A DNA stretch of 64,000 bases from Clitoria ternatea (Eukaryota > Streptophyta > Magnoliopsida > Fabales > Fabaceae): the NCBI GenBank assembly GCA_037962975.1, contig JAYKXN010000258.1, positions 16,211 to 80,210 on the forward strand, given 5' to 3'. Shown piece by piece: positions 8,540 through 21,520 of the stretch. The position numbers were made by a program, and so were the translations under genes. The first letter of the stretch is position 1, and every line of letters begins with the position of its first letter. The notes below the pieces were generated by a model. That model saw nothing but the letters and a program-made list of their open reading frames with translations, searched no databases and had not been told where the DNA came from.

Positions 8540-11500
8540 GAATTATTCAATAGTTTCATTGTATGGAATCCAAAACAACCTTGAAAGTATTTATAAACAT
8601 TGTATAAAACTTTTAAAAAGAAAAGAAGTCTCGCCATTAGTTCTTTTTCAATCACCATATTATGTTATTTTATGTTGATTAAGAAATTTAGTTATTTTAG
8701 GTAAACATATTAAACTTGTCAATTATTTTTGGTATACTTTTAAAATTACATTGAATAATAAGGAAGAAATATCAATGATTATTTCTTATTCCACTGATAT
8801 AAATATTTTCATGATTATTTATTAACAGTATGTGTTGAAAAAATAATCAATGCACATTGTAAATTGAAAGAAGTCATATAAAAATTAACAAGAATTCAAA
8901 AACCCGTCACATAAAAAGGATAAAAGAAAATACATTAAAAACTAAGGAAAAATAAAATATATTATTTATATTTTTCATTAATATTAATATATTTTAAATT
9001 AAGTGCATCAATTAAGACTTGATGTGACCCCTTACGCGATTCTCTTACTAAATAAACCTTAAAATATAAAAGAATATTATTATTAATAATATATAATTTG
9101 TTAATTCTTTTTGTCAGATTCTTTTACTATCGATCTTTACGATCAATAAACAGAAAAAGGGAATTAATCAACTTCTATTGATAATTGATAGCAAAAGTGA
9201 GAGAATTCTAATCAAGAATAATATTTATAAAAATAATAACATATAATTGATATCAAAGATGACTGAATCCATTTAAGAATGCTATTTGTACAAAGAATGA
9301 TTCATTGAAGTCATTAAACGAATAAAGAAACTCAAAAAAACTACATAAATGGACACACATGCATGGACGCACGTACGCATGCATGAAAATTATTTCGTAG
9401 TTTCATTGTATCGACTCCAAAACAACATTGAATGTATTTATAAATATTGTTTAAAACTTTTAAAAAGAAAAGAAGTCTCACCACTAGTGCTTTTTCTATC
9501 ACCATATTATGTTATTTTATGTTGATTAAGAAATTTATTTATTATAGATAAACATATTAAACTTGTCAACTATTTTTGATATACTTTTTAAATTATATTG
9601 AATAATAAACAAGAAAAATCAATGATTATTTCATATTCTACTGATATAAATATTATCAAGCTTAATTTATAAGAGTATGTATTTAAAAAAGGATAAGAGA
9701 AAATACATTAAAAATTAAGGAAAAATAAAATATATTATTTATAGTTTTAATTAATATTAATATATTTTAAATTAAATGCATCAACTAAGACTTGGTATGA
9801 TCCTTTACGCAATTCTCTTACTAAATAAACCTTAAAAAATGAAAGAATATAATTATTAATAATATATAATTTGTTAATTATTTTTGTCTGATTCTTTTAC
9901 TATTGATCTTTACTATCAATAAATGGAAAAGGGAATTCATCATCTTCTATTGATAATTGATAGCAAAAGTAAGAGAATCTAATTAAGAATAAAATTTATA
10001 AAATAATAACATATAATTGATATCAAAGATGACTAACTCCATTTAAGAAGGATATTTGTAAAAATAATGATCATTCTGGTTATAAAATGACTAAAAAAAC
10101 TCACAAAGACTTCACAAATGCACACGCATGCATGGACGTACGTACGCACGCATCAAAATTATTAAGTAGTTTTTTTTATAGAATCCAAAACAACATTGAA
10201 AGTATTTATAAATATTGTATAAAACTTTTAAAAAGAAAAGAAGTCTCGCCATTAAGACTAAGGGAAAGTAAAATATATTATTTATATTTTTTTTAATATT
10301 AATATATTTTAAATTAAATGCATCAATTAAGACTTGAGTGACTCCTTAAAAAAGATAGAATATAATTATTAATAATATATAATTTGTGAATTATTTTTGT
10401 GAGATTCTTTTACTATCGATCTTTACTATCAATAAATGGAAAAAGGGGAATTAATCAACCTCTATTGATAATTGATAGCAAAAGAGAGAGAATTCTAATT
10501 AAGAATAATATTTATAAAAATAATATTATATAATTGATATCAAAGATGACTGAATCCATTTAAGAATGCAATTTGTACAAATAATGATTCATTCACGTCA
10601 TATAAAACGACTAAAAAACTCACAAAGACTTCATAAATGGACACGTATGCTTGGACACACGTACGCATACACAACAATTATTAAGTAGTTTAATTGTATG
10701 GAATCCAAAACAACCTTGAAAGTATTTATAAACATTGTATAAAACTTTTAAAAAGAAAAGAAGTCTCGCCACTAGTTCTTTTTCAATCACCATATTATGT
10801 TACTTTATGTTGATTAAGAAATTTAGTTATTTTAGGTAAACATATTAAACTTGTCAATTATTCTTGGTATACTTTTAAAATTACATTGAAAAATAAGGAT
10901 GAAATATCAATGATTATTTCATATTCCACTGATATAAATATTTTCATGATTATTTATTAACAGTATGTGTTGAAAAAATAATCAATGCACACTGTAAATT
11001 GAAAGAAGTCATATAAAAATTAACAAGAATTCAAAAACACGTCTCATAAAAAGGATAAAAGAAAATACATTAAAAACTAAGGAAAAATAAAATATATTAT
11101 TTATATTTTTTATTAATATTAATATATTTTAAATTAAGTGCATCAATTAAGACTTGATGTGACCCCTTACGCGATTCTCTTACTAAATAAACCTTAAAAG
11201 ATAAAAGCATATAATTATTAATAATATATAATTTCTTAATTCTTTTTGTCAGATTCTTTTACTATCGATCTTTACGATCAATAAATGGAAAAAGGGAATT
11301 AATCAACTTCTATTGATAATTGATAGCAAAAGTGAGAGAATTCTAATCAAGAATAATATTTATAAAAATAATAACATATAATTGATATCAAAGATGACTG
11401 AATCCATTTAAGAATGCTATTTGTACAAAGAACGTTTTATTAAAGTCATTAAACGAATAAAGAAACTCACAAAGACTTCATAAATGGACACGCATGCATG

Positions 11501-11675
11501 GACGCACGTACGCATGCATGAAAATTATTTCGTAGTTTCATTGTAAGGAATCCAAAACAACATTGAATGTATTTATAAATATTGTTTAAAATTTTTAAAA
11601 AGAAAAGAAGTCTCACCACTAGTGCTTTTTCTATCACCATATTATGTTATTTTATGTTGATTAAGAAATTTAGTT
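8540..11675. repeat. 2,135-bp higher-order duplication inside satellite B
   Basis: About 8540-9540 and about 10675-11675 match more closely than random monomers do, at a fixed offset of 2,135 bp (8525 to 10660 and 9372 to 11507). Shared private variants include ttttcatgattatttatta and cgaataaagaaactc. Similarity fades by about 9545 and 11680. The offset covers two full monomers plus a deleted one. Confidence 0.7.
9121..9198. repeat. Representative inverted repeat (possible cruciform) of satellite B
   Basis: The left arm cttttactatcgat and its extension atcaata face a right arm tattgata plus attgatagcaaaag. The outer arms can pair over about 14 bp with one or two mismatches and the inner arms over about 7-8 bp, with an unpaired bulge on the left. 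The same arrangement is seen in most satellite B monomers, for example about 10409-10485 and about 19010-19082. Function is unknown. Confidence 0.6.
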
Positions 11676-14600
11676 ATATTAGGTAAATATATTAACTTGT
11701 CAATAATTCTTGGTATACTTTTAAAATTACATTGAATAATAAACAAGAAGATCAATGATTATTTCATATTCCACTGATATAAATAGTATCAAAATTAATA
11801 AATAAAAGTATGTGTTGAAAAAGTAATCAATGCACACTGTAAATTGAAAGAAGTCATATAAAAATTAACATGCAAAATTCTAAAACACATGTCATAAAAA
11901 GGATAAGAGAAAATACATTAAAGATGAAGGAAAAATAAAATATATTTTTTATATTTTTAATTAATATTAATTTATTTTAAATTAAATGCATCGATTAAGA
12001 CTCAGTGTGATCCCTTATGCGATTCTCTTACTAAATAAACCTTAAAAAATAAAATAATAGAATTATTAATAAAATATAATTTTTTAATTAATTTTGTCAC
12101 ATTCTTTTACTATCGATCTTTACTATCAATAAATGGAAAAGAGAATTAATCATCTTCTATTGATAATTGATAGTAAAAGAGAGAGAATTCTAAGTAAGAA
12201 TAATATTTATAAAAATAATAACATATAATTGATATCAAAGAAGACTGAAGCCATTTAAGAATGCTATTTGTACAAATTAGGATTCATTCACGTCATAAAA
12301 CGACTAAAAAAACTCACAAAGACTTCATAAATGTACACGTATGCTTGGACGCACGTATGCATGCACGAAAATTATTAAGTAGTTTCATTGTATGGAATCC
12401 AAAACAGCATTGAAAATATTTATAAATATTGTATAAAACTTTTAAAAAGAAAAGAAGAGTCGTCACTAGTGCTTTTTCTCTCACCATATTTTGCTATTTT
12501 ACGTTGATTAAGAAATTTAGTTATATTAGGTAAACATATTAAACTTATCAATTATTCTTGGTATACTTTTAAAATTACATTGAATAATAAACTAGAAAGA
12601 TCAATGATTAATAAAAGTATGTGTTGAAAAAATATTCAATGCACATTGTAAATTGAAAGAAGTCATATGAAAATTAACATGAAAAAGACTAAAACACATG
12701 TCATAAAAAGGATAAGAGAAAATACATTGAAAATTAAGGAAAAATAAAATATATTATTTATAATTTTAATTAATATTAATATATTTTAGATTAAATGCAT
12801 CAATTAAGACTTGGTGTAATCCCTTACGTGATTCTCTTACTAAATAAACCTTAAAAAATAAAATAATATAATTATTAATAAAATATAATTTTTTACTTAA
12901 TTTTGTCATATTCTTTTACTATCAATCTTTACTATCAATAAATGGAAAAGGGAATTAATCATCTTCTATTGATAATTGATAGTAAAAGTGAGAGAATGTA
13001 AATAAGAATTATATTTATAAAATAATAATATATAATTGATATCAAAGATGACTAACTCCATTTAAGAATGCTATTTGTAAAAATAATGATTGATTCTTGT
13101 TATAAAACGACCAAAAAAAGTTCAAAGACTTCATAAAAGCACACGTATGCATGGACGCACGTACGCACGCATAAAAGTTTTTAAGTAGTTTCATTGTATG
13201 GAATCCAAAACAACATTGAAAGTAATTATAAATATTGTATAAAACGTTTAAAAAGAACAGAAGTCTCGTCACTAGTGCTTTTTCTATCACCATATTATGT
13301 TATTTTATGTTGATTAAGAAATTTAGTTATATTAGGTAAACATATTAAACTTGTCAATTATTCTTGGTATACTTTTAAAATTACATTGAATAGTAAACAA
13401 GAAAGAACAATAATTAATAAAAGTATACGTTGAAAAAATATTCAATGCACAATGTAAATTGAAAGAAGTCATATAAAAATTAACATAAACAATTCTAAAA
13501 TACATGTCATAAAAAGGATAAGAGAAAATACATTAAAAATTAAGGAAGAATAAAATATATTCTTTATAATTTTAATTAATATTAATATATTTTAAATTAA
13601 ATGCATCAATTAAGACTTGGTGTAATCCCTTACGCGATTCTCTTATTAAATAAACCTTAAAAAATAACATAATATATTTATTAATAATATATAATTCATT
13701 AATTATTTTTGTCAGATTCTTTTACTATCGATCTTTACTATCAATAAATGGAAAATGGGAATTAATCCACCTTTATTGATAATTGATAGCAAAAGTGAGA
13801 GAATTCTAATTAACAATAATACTTATAAAAATAAAAATGTATAATTGATATCAAAGATGACTAAATCCATTTTAGAGTGCTATTTGTACAAATAATGATT
13901 CATTCACATCATAAAACGACTAAAAAACTCACAAAGACTTCATAAATGGACACACATGCATGGACGCGCGTAGTTTCATTGTATTGAATCCAGAAAAACA
14001 TTGAAAGTATTTATGAATATTGTTTAAAACTTTTAAAAAGAAAAGAAGTCTCGCCACTAGAGCTTTTTCTATCACCATATTATGTTATTTTATGTTGATT
14101 AAGAAATTTAGTTATTTTACATAAACATATTAAACTTCTCAATTATTCTTGGTATACTTTTAAAATTACACTGAATAACAAAAAAGAAAGGTCAATGATT
14201 ATTTCATATTCCACTGATATAGTAGTATCAAGATTAATTAATAAGAGTATATATTGAAAACAATAATCAATGCGCATTGTAAATTGAAAGAAGTCATGTA
14301 AAAATGAACATGAAAAATTCTAAAACACATGTCATAAAAAGGATAAGAGAAGGTACATTAAAAACTAAGGAAAAATAAAATATATGATTTATATTTTTAA
14401 TTAATATTAATATATTTTAAATTAAATGCATCAACTAAGACTTGGTGTGATCCCTTACGCGATTCTCTTACTAAATAAACCTTAAAAAATATAAAAGAAT
14501 ATAATTATTAATTATTTTTGTCAGATTCTTTTACTATCGATCTTTTGTATTAATAAATGGAAAAAGGGAATTAATCAACCTCTATTGATAATTGATAGCA

Positions 14601-17600
14601 AAAGTGAAGGAATTCTAATTAAGAATAATATTTATAAATATACTAACATATAATTGATATCAAAGATGACTGAATCCATTTAAGAATGCTGTTTGTGAAA
14701 ATAATGATTCATTCACGTCATAAAACGACTAAAAAAACTCACTAAGACTTTATAAATGGACACGTATGCTTGGACGCACGTACGCATGCACGAAAGTTAT
14801 TAAGTAGTTTCATTGTATGGAATCCAAAAAAACGTTGAAAGTATTTTTAAATATTGTATTAAACTTTTAAAAAGAAAACTAAAACATTGTATTGAATCCA
14901 AAAAAACATTAAAAGTATTTCTAAAACATACTTCATAAAAAGGATAAGAGAAAATATATTAAAAATTAAGGAAAATTAAAACATATTATTTATATTTTTA
15001 ATTAATATTAATATATTTTAAATTAAATCAATCAATTAAGACTGAGTGTGATCCCTTATGCGATTCTCTTACTAAATAAACCTTAAAAAATAAAAGAATA
15101 TAATTATTAATAATATATAATTTGTTAATTAATTTAGTCACATTCTTTTACTATCAATCTTTACTATCAATAAATGGAAAATGGAATCAATCATCTTCTA
15201 TTGATAATTGATAACAAAAGTGAGAGAATCTAATTAAAATATTTATAAAAATAATAACATATAATTGATACCAAAGATGACTAACTCCATTTAAGAATGC
15301 TATTTGTAAAAATAATGACTCATTCAAGTCATTAAACGACTAAAAAGACTCACAAATACTTTATCAATGCACACGCATCCATGGACGAACGTACGCACGA
15401 TTTCATCGTATGGAATCCAAAACAACATTAAATGTATTTATAAATATTGTATAAAACTTTAAAAAAAAAAGAAATCTTAAAAAAAAGAAATCTCGTCACT
15501 AGTTCTTTTTCTAACACCATATTATGATATTTTATGTTGATTAAGAAATTTAGTTATTTTAGGTAAACATATTAAACTTGTCAATTATGCTTGGAATACT
15601 TTAAAAATTCCATTGAGTAATAAAGAAGAAAGATAAATGATTATTACATATTCCACTAATATGAATAGTATCAAGATTAATTAATAAAAGTATGTGTTGA
15701 AAAACATAATCAATACACACTGTAAATTGAAAGAAGTCATATAAAAATTAACATGAAAAATTCTAAAACACATATCAAAAAAAGGATAAGAGAAAATACA
15801 CTAAAAATTAAGGAAAAATAAATATATTATTTATATTATTAAATAATATTAATATATTTTAAATTAAGTGCATCAACTAAGACTTGGTGTGATCCCTTAC
15901 GCGCTTCTCTTCCTAAATAAACCTTAAAAAAGAATATAATTATTAATAATATACAATTCGTTAATTAATTTTGTCACATTCTTTTACTATCAATCTTTAC
16001 TATCAATAAATGGAAAAGGGAATTAATCAACTTCTATTGATAATTGATAGTAAAAGTGAGAGAATTCTAATGTTATAAAACGGCTACAAAAACTTACAAT
16101 GACTTCATAAATGGACACGCATGGATGGACTCACGTACGCATGCACGAAAATTATTAAGTCGTTTCATTGCATGGAATCCAAAACAACATTGAAAGTATC
16201 TATAAATATTGTATAAAACCTTTAAAAAGAAAATAAGTCTCGCCACTAGTGCTTTTTCTATCACCATATTCTGTTAATTTATGTTGATTAAGAAATTTAA
16301 TTATTTTAGGTAAACATATTAAACTTGTCAATTATTCTTGGTATACTTTTAAAATTACATTGAATAATAAAGAAGAAAGATCAATGATTACTTCATATTC
16401 CTCTAATATAAATAGTATCAAGATTAATTTTTAAAAGTATGTGTTAAAAAAATAATCAATGCACATTGTAAATTGAAAAAAGTCATATAAAAATTAACAT
16501 GAAAAATTCTAAAACACATGTCATAAAAAGGATAAGAGAAAATACATTAAAAATTAAGGAAAAATAAAATATATTAATTACTTTGTGACATCGCTTACGC
16601 AATTCTCTTTCAAAATAAACCTTAAAAAAAGAATATAATTATTAATAATATATAATTTGTTAATTAATTTTGTCACATTCTTTTACTATCAATCTTTACT
16701 ATCAATAAATGGAAAAGGGAATTAATCAACTTCTATTGATAATTGATAGTAAAAGTGAGAGAATTCTAATGTTATAAAACGACTAAAAAAACTTACAAAG
16801 ACCTCATAAATGGACATGCATGGATGGACGCACATACGCATGCACGAAAATTATTAAGTAGTTTCATTGTATGGAATCCAAAACAACATTAAAAGTATTT
16901 ATAAATATTGTATAAAACTTTTAAAAAGAAAAGAAATCTCGCCACTATTGCATTTTCTATCACCGTATTCTGTTAATTTATGTTGATTAAGAAATTTAGT
17001 TATTTTTTGTACACATATTAGACTTGTCAATTATTCTTGGCATACTTTTAAAATTACATTGAATAATAAAGAAGAAAGATCAATGATTATTTCGTATTCT
17101 ATTGATATAAGTAGTATAAAGATTAATTTTTAAGAGTATGTGTTAAAAAAATAATCAATGCACATTGTAAATTGAAAGAAGTCATATAAAAATTAACATG
17201 AAAAATTCTAAAACACATGTCATAAAAAGGATAAGAGACAACACATTAAAAATTAAGGAAAAAATATATTATTTATATTTTTAATTAATATTAATATATT
17301 TTAAATTAAATGCATTAATTAAGACTTGTGTGATCCCTTACACGATTCTCTTACTAAATAAACCTTAAAAAATTAAAGAATATAATTAATAATAATATAT
17401 AGTTTGTTAATTAATTTTGTCACATTCTTTTACTATCGATCTTTACTATCAATAAATGGAAAAAGGAATTCATCATCTTCAATTGATAATTGATAGCAAA
17501 AGTGAGAAAGTCTAATTAAGAATAATATTTATAAAATAATAACATATAATTGATATCAAAGATGACTAACTTCATTTAAGAATGCTATTTGTAAAAATAA

Positions 17601-20081
17601 TGATCATTTTGGTTATAAAACGACTAAAAAACTCACAAAGACTTCATAAATGCACACACATGCATGGACGCACGTACACACGCATAAAAATTATTAAGTA
17701 GTTTCATTCTATGGAATCTAGAACAACATTGAAAGTATTTATAAATATTGTATAAAACTTTTAAAAAAAAAAGAAGTCTCGCTACTAGTTCTTTTTCTAT
17801 CACTATATTATGTTATTTTATGTTGAGTAAGAAATTTAGTTATTTTAGGTAAACATATTAAACTTATTCTTGGCATAGTTTTAAAATTATGTTGAATAAT
17901 AGGATGAAAGAACAATGATTACTTATATTTTTAATTAATATTCTATATTTATATAAAAATTAACAAGAAAAATTCTAAAACACATGTCATAAAATATATT
18001 ATTTATATTTTTAATTAATATTATATATTTTAAATTACATACATCAATTAAGACCTGATGTGAACCCTTACGCGATTCTCTTACTAAATAAACCTTAAAA
18101 ATAAAACAATATAATTATTAATAATATATAATTTGTTAATTATATTTGTCAGATTCCTTTACTATCGATCTTTACTATCAATAAATTTAAAAAGGGAACT
18201 AATCAACCTCTATTGATAATTGATAGTAAAAGTGAAAGAATTCTAATTAATAATGTTATTTATAAAAATAATAACATATCATTGATATCAAAGATAACTG
18301 AATCCATTTAAGAATGCTATTTGTACAAATAATGATTCATTCACATCATAAAACGACTAAAAAAACTCATAAAGACTTTATAAATGGACACATATGCTTG
18401 GACGCACGTACGCACACATGAAAATTATTAAGTAGTGTCATTGTATGGACTCCAAAACAACATTGAAAGTATTTATAAATATTGTATAAAACTTATAAAA
18501 AGAAAAGAAGTCTCGCCACTAGTACTTTTTCTATCATCATATTATGTTATATTATGTTGATTAACAAATTTAGTTAATTTAGGTAAATATATTAAACTTG
18601 TCAATTATTCTTGGTATACTTTTAAAATTACATTGAATAATAAAGAAGAAAGATCAATAATTATTTCATATTCCATTGATATAAATAGTATCAAGATTAA
18701 TTAATAAGAGTATGTGTTGAAAAAAATAATCAATGTACATCGTAAATTGAAAGAAGTCATATAAAAATTAACATGAAAAATTCTAAAACACATGTCATAA
18801 AATGGATAAGAGAAAATACATTAAAAATTAAGGAAAAATAAATATATTATTTATATTTTTAATTAATATTAATATATTTTAAATTAAATGCATCAATTAA
18901 GACTTGATGTGACCCCTTACACGATTCTCTTACTAAATAAACATCAAAAAATAAAAGAATATAATAATTAATAATATATAATTTGTTAATTAATTTTATC
19001 ACATTCTTTTACTATTGATCTTTACTATCAATAAATGGAAAAGGGAATTAATCATCTTCTATTGATAATTGATAGCAAAAGTGAGAGAATCTAATTAAGA
19101 ATAATATTTATAAAAATAATAACATATAATTGATATCAAAGATGACTAACTCCATTCAAGAATGCTATTTGTAACAATAATGATTCATTCTGGTTATAAA
19201 ACAACTAAAAAGACTCACATAGACCTCACAAATGCACACACATGCATGGATACACATACACACGCATGAAAATTATTAAGTAGTTTCATTGTATGGAATC
19301 CAAAACAACATTGAAAGTATTTATAAATATTGTATAAAACTTTTAAAAAAGAAAAGAAGTCCCGCCACTAGTGCGTTTTGTATCACCATATTATGTTATT
19401 TTATGTTGATTAAGAAATTTAGTTATTTTAGGTAAACACGTTAAACTTATCAATTATTCTTGTGTTACTTTTAAAATTACATTGAATAATAGAGAATAAA
19501 GATCAATGATTATTTCATATTCCACTGATATAAATAGTATCAAGATTATTTAATAAGAGTATATGTTGAAAAAAATAATCAATGCACATTGTAAAATTAA
19601 AAAAGTCATATATAAATAAACATAAAAAATACTGAAACACATGTCATAAAAAGGATAAGAGAAAATACATTAAAAACTAAGGAAAAATAAAATATATGAT
19701 TTATATTTTTAATTAATATTAATATATTTTAAATTAAATGCATCAATTAAGACTTGATGTGACCCCTTACACGATTCTCTTACTAAATAAACCTCAAAAA
19801 ATAAAAGAATATAATAATTAATAATATATAATTTATTAATTAATTTTATCACATTCATTTACTATCAATCTTTACTATCAATAACTGGAAAAGGGAACTA
19901 ATCATCTTCTTTTGATAATTGATAGCAAAAGTGAGAGAATCTAATTAAGAATAATATCTATAAAAATAGTAACATATAATTGATATCAAAGATGACTAAC
20001 TCCATTTAAGAATGCTATTTGTAACAATAATGATTCATTCTAGTTATAAAACAAGTAAAAAGACTCACATAGACTTCATAA

Positions 20082-20118
20082 ATGCACACGCATGCATGGA
20101 TGCACGTACGCACGCATG
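20082..20118. other. Representative alternating purine-pyrimidine block of satellite B
   Basis: In this monomer 20082-20098 (17 nt) and 20100-20118 (19 nt) alternate strictly between purine and pyrimidine, rich in CA/TG and CG steps. The second tract is atgcacgtacgcacgcatg. The surroundings are almost entirely A and T. Such tracts favour Z-DNA in vitro. The block marks every monomer in the window, with variants. Confidence 0.7.
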
Positions 20119-20952
20119 AAAATTATTAAGTAGTTTCATTGTATGGAATCCAAAACAACATTGAAAGTATTTATAAATATTGTATAAAACTTTTAAAAAG
20201 AAAAGAAGTCTCGCCACTAGTGCGTTTTCTATCACCATATTATGTTATTTTATGTTGATTAAGAAATTTAGTTATTTTAGGTAAACATCTTAAACTTATC
20301 AATTATTCTTGTGTTACTTTTAAAATTACATTGAATAATAGAGAATAAAGATCAATGATTATTTCATATTCCACTGATATAAATAGTATTAAGATTATTT
20401 AATAAGAGTATATGTTGAAAAAAATAATCAATGCACATTGTAAAATTAAAGAAGTCATATAAAAATAAACATAAAAAATACTAAAACACATGTCATAAAA
20501 AGGATAAGAGAAAATACATTAAAAATTAAGGAAAAATAAAATATATTATTTATATTTTTAATTAATTTTAATATATTTTAAATTAAATGCATCAATTAAG
20601 ACTTGGTGTGATCACTTACGCGATTCTCTTACTAAATAAACCTTAAAAATAAAAGAATATAATTATTAATAATATATAATTTGTTTATTAATTTTATCAC
20701 ATTCTTTTACTATTTATCTTTGCTATCGATAAAGCGAAAAGGGAATTAATCGTCTTCTATTGATAACTGGTAGCAAAAGTGAGAGAATCTAATTAAGAAT
20801 AATATTTATAAAAATATTAACATATAATTGATATCAAAGATAACTAACTCCATTTAAGAATGGTATTAGTAAAAATAATGATTCATTCTGGTTATAAAAT
20901 GACTAAAAAAACTCCCAAAGACTTCATAAATGCACACGCATGCATGGACGCA
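20105..20952. repeat. Representative full-length satellite B monomer (848 bp)
   Basis: It runs from one cgtacg landmark to the next. In order it holds the phrase tgcgttttctatcaccat, the segment around caattattcttg, the segment around gtcataaaaaggataagag, a TA-rich stretch, the phrase ttacgcgattctcttac, the inverted repeat and the next GC-rich block. It closely resembles the preceding 850-bp monomer (19255-20104), suggesting a local duplication. Confidence 0.8.
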
Positions 20953-21228
20953 CGTACACATGCATGAAAATTATTAAGTAGTTTCATTGTATGGAATCCA
21001 AAACAACATTGAAAGTATTTATAAATATTGTATAAAACTTTTAAAAGGAAAAGAAGTTTTGCCACTAGTGCTTTTTTTATCACCATATTATGTTATTTTA
21101 TGTTGATTAAGAAATTTAGTTATTTTAGGTAAACATATTAAACTTGTCAATTATGGTTGGAATACTTTAAAAATTCCATTGAGTAATAAAGAAGAAAGAT
21201 CAATGATTATTACATATTCCACTGATAT

Positions 21229-21520
21229 ATAGGTACTGACCCATCTTTATAATCTAAAAACAAATCATATAGAATAACAACTGAATAATTTTAAATATTA
21301 TAAATTAAAATTTAAAATAGTTATTGTAATTGTTTTTATAATTATTAATATATAGGTACTGACCCATCTTTGAAATCTAAATATATGATGGATTTTTAAA
21401 TCAATTATAGATATAGATACGTGATGAAATATGATAGTAAAGTTTTTAAGATAGTAAAGTAATACATATATGATGGATTTGCAAATCAATTATAGATATA
21501 GATACGTGACTAAATATGAT
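21229..21520. repeat. Rearranged satellite B to A border with two short duplications
   Basis: Satellite B stops after actgatat, and satellite A begins with ataggtactgacccatct. That phrase is repeated about 124 bp later, at 21352-21371. Then a segment with the core atcaattatagatatagat occurs at about 21384-21434 and again at about 21471-21520. This looks like a repair scar and is reproduced exactly at 52914-53205. Confidence 0.7.

Larger units (their letters stand above)
8061..21228. repeat. Satellite B array, block 1 (full monomer about 847 bp)
   Basis: The GC-rich landmark cgtacg, or its variant, occurs at 8525, 9372, 10141, 10660, 11507, 12354, 13160, about 13969, 14779, 15390, 16134, 16833, 17673, 18407, 19255, 20105 and 20953, making 17 monomers. 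Full-length spacing is 840-850 bp. Shorter spacings (769, 519, 806-810, 611, 744, 699, 734) come from internal deletions. Each monomer includes a block with the core gcatggacgcacgtacg, the phrase tctcgccactagtgc and an inverted repeat around ctattgataattgatag. The monomer is unrelated to satellite A as far as I can see. No gene is supported; short open frames recur with the monomer and are broken in sister monomers. Confidence 0.93.

Noticed and set aside
8436..8678. Recurring plus-strand open frames in satellite B (also 10087, 32502, 34109, 40122 and 41773)
   Set aside because: They all cover the same monomer segment, start at different points, and are interrupted in sister monomers. Their recurrence reflects the repeat, not coding.
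13042..13293. Recurring minus-strand open frames in satellite B (also 20892, 30806, 44727, 52577 and 62475)
   Set aside because: They are antisense to the same segment that gives the plus-strand frames. Being open on both strands over a GC-rich block in otherwise stop-dense DNA is expected by chance.
8061..21228. CRISPR-like regular repeats
   Set aside because: The repeats are about 847 bp, contiguous, without short repeat-spacer alternation, and lie in plant nuclear DNA.
21298..21489. Minus-strand open frames in satellite A (also 25191, 52983 and 56858)
   Set aside because: They are Ile/Tyr/Lys-rich translations of AT-rich repeat DNA with no conserved domain, and other satellite A monomers do not keep the frame.
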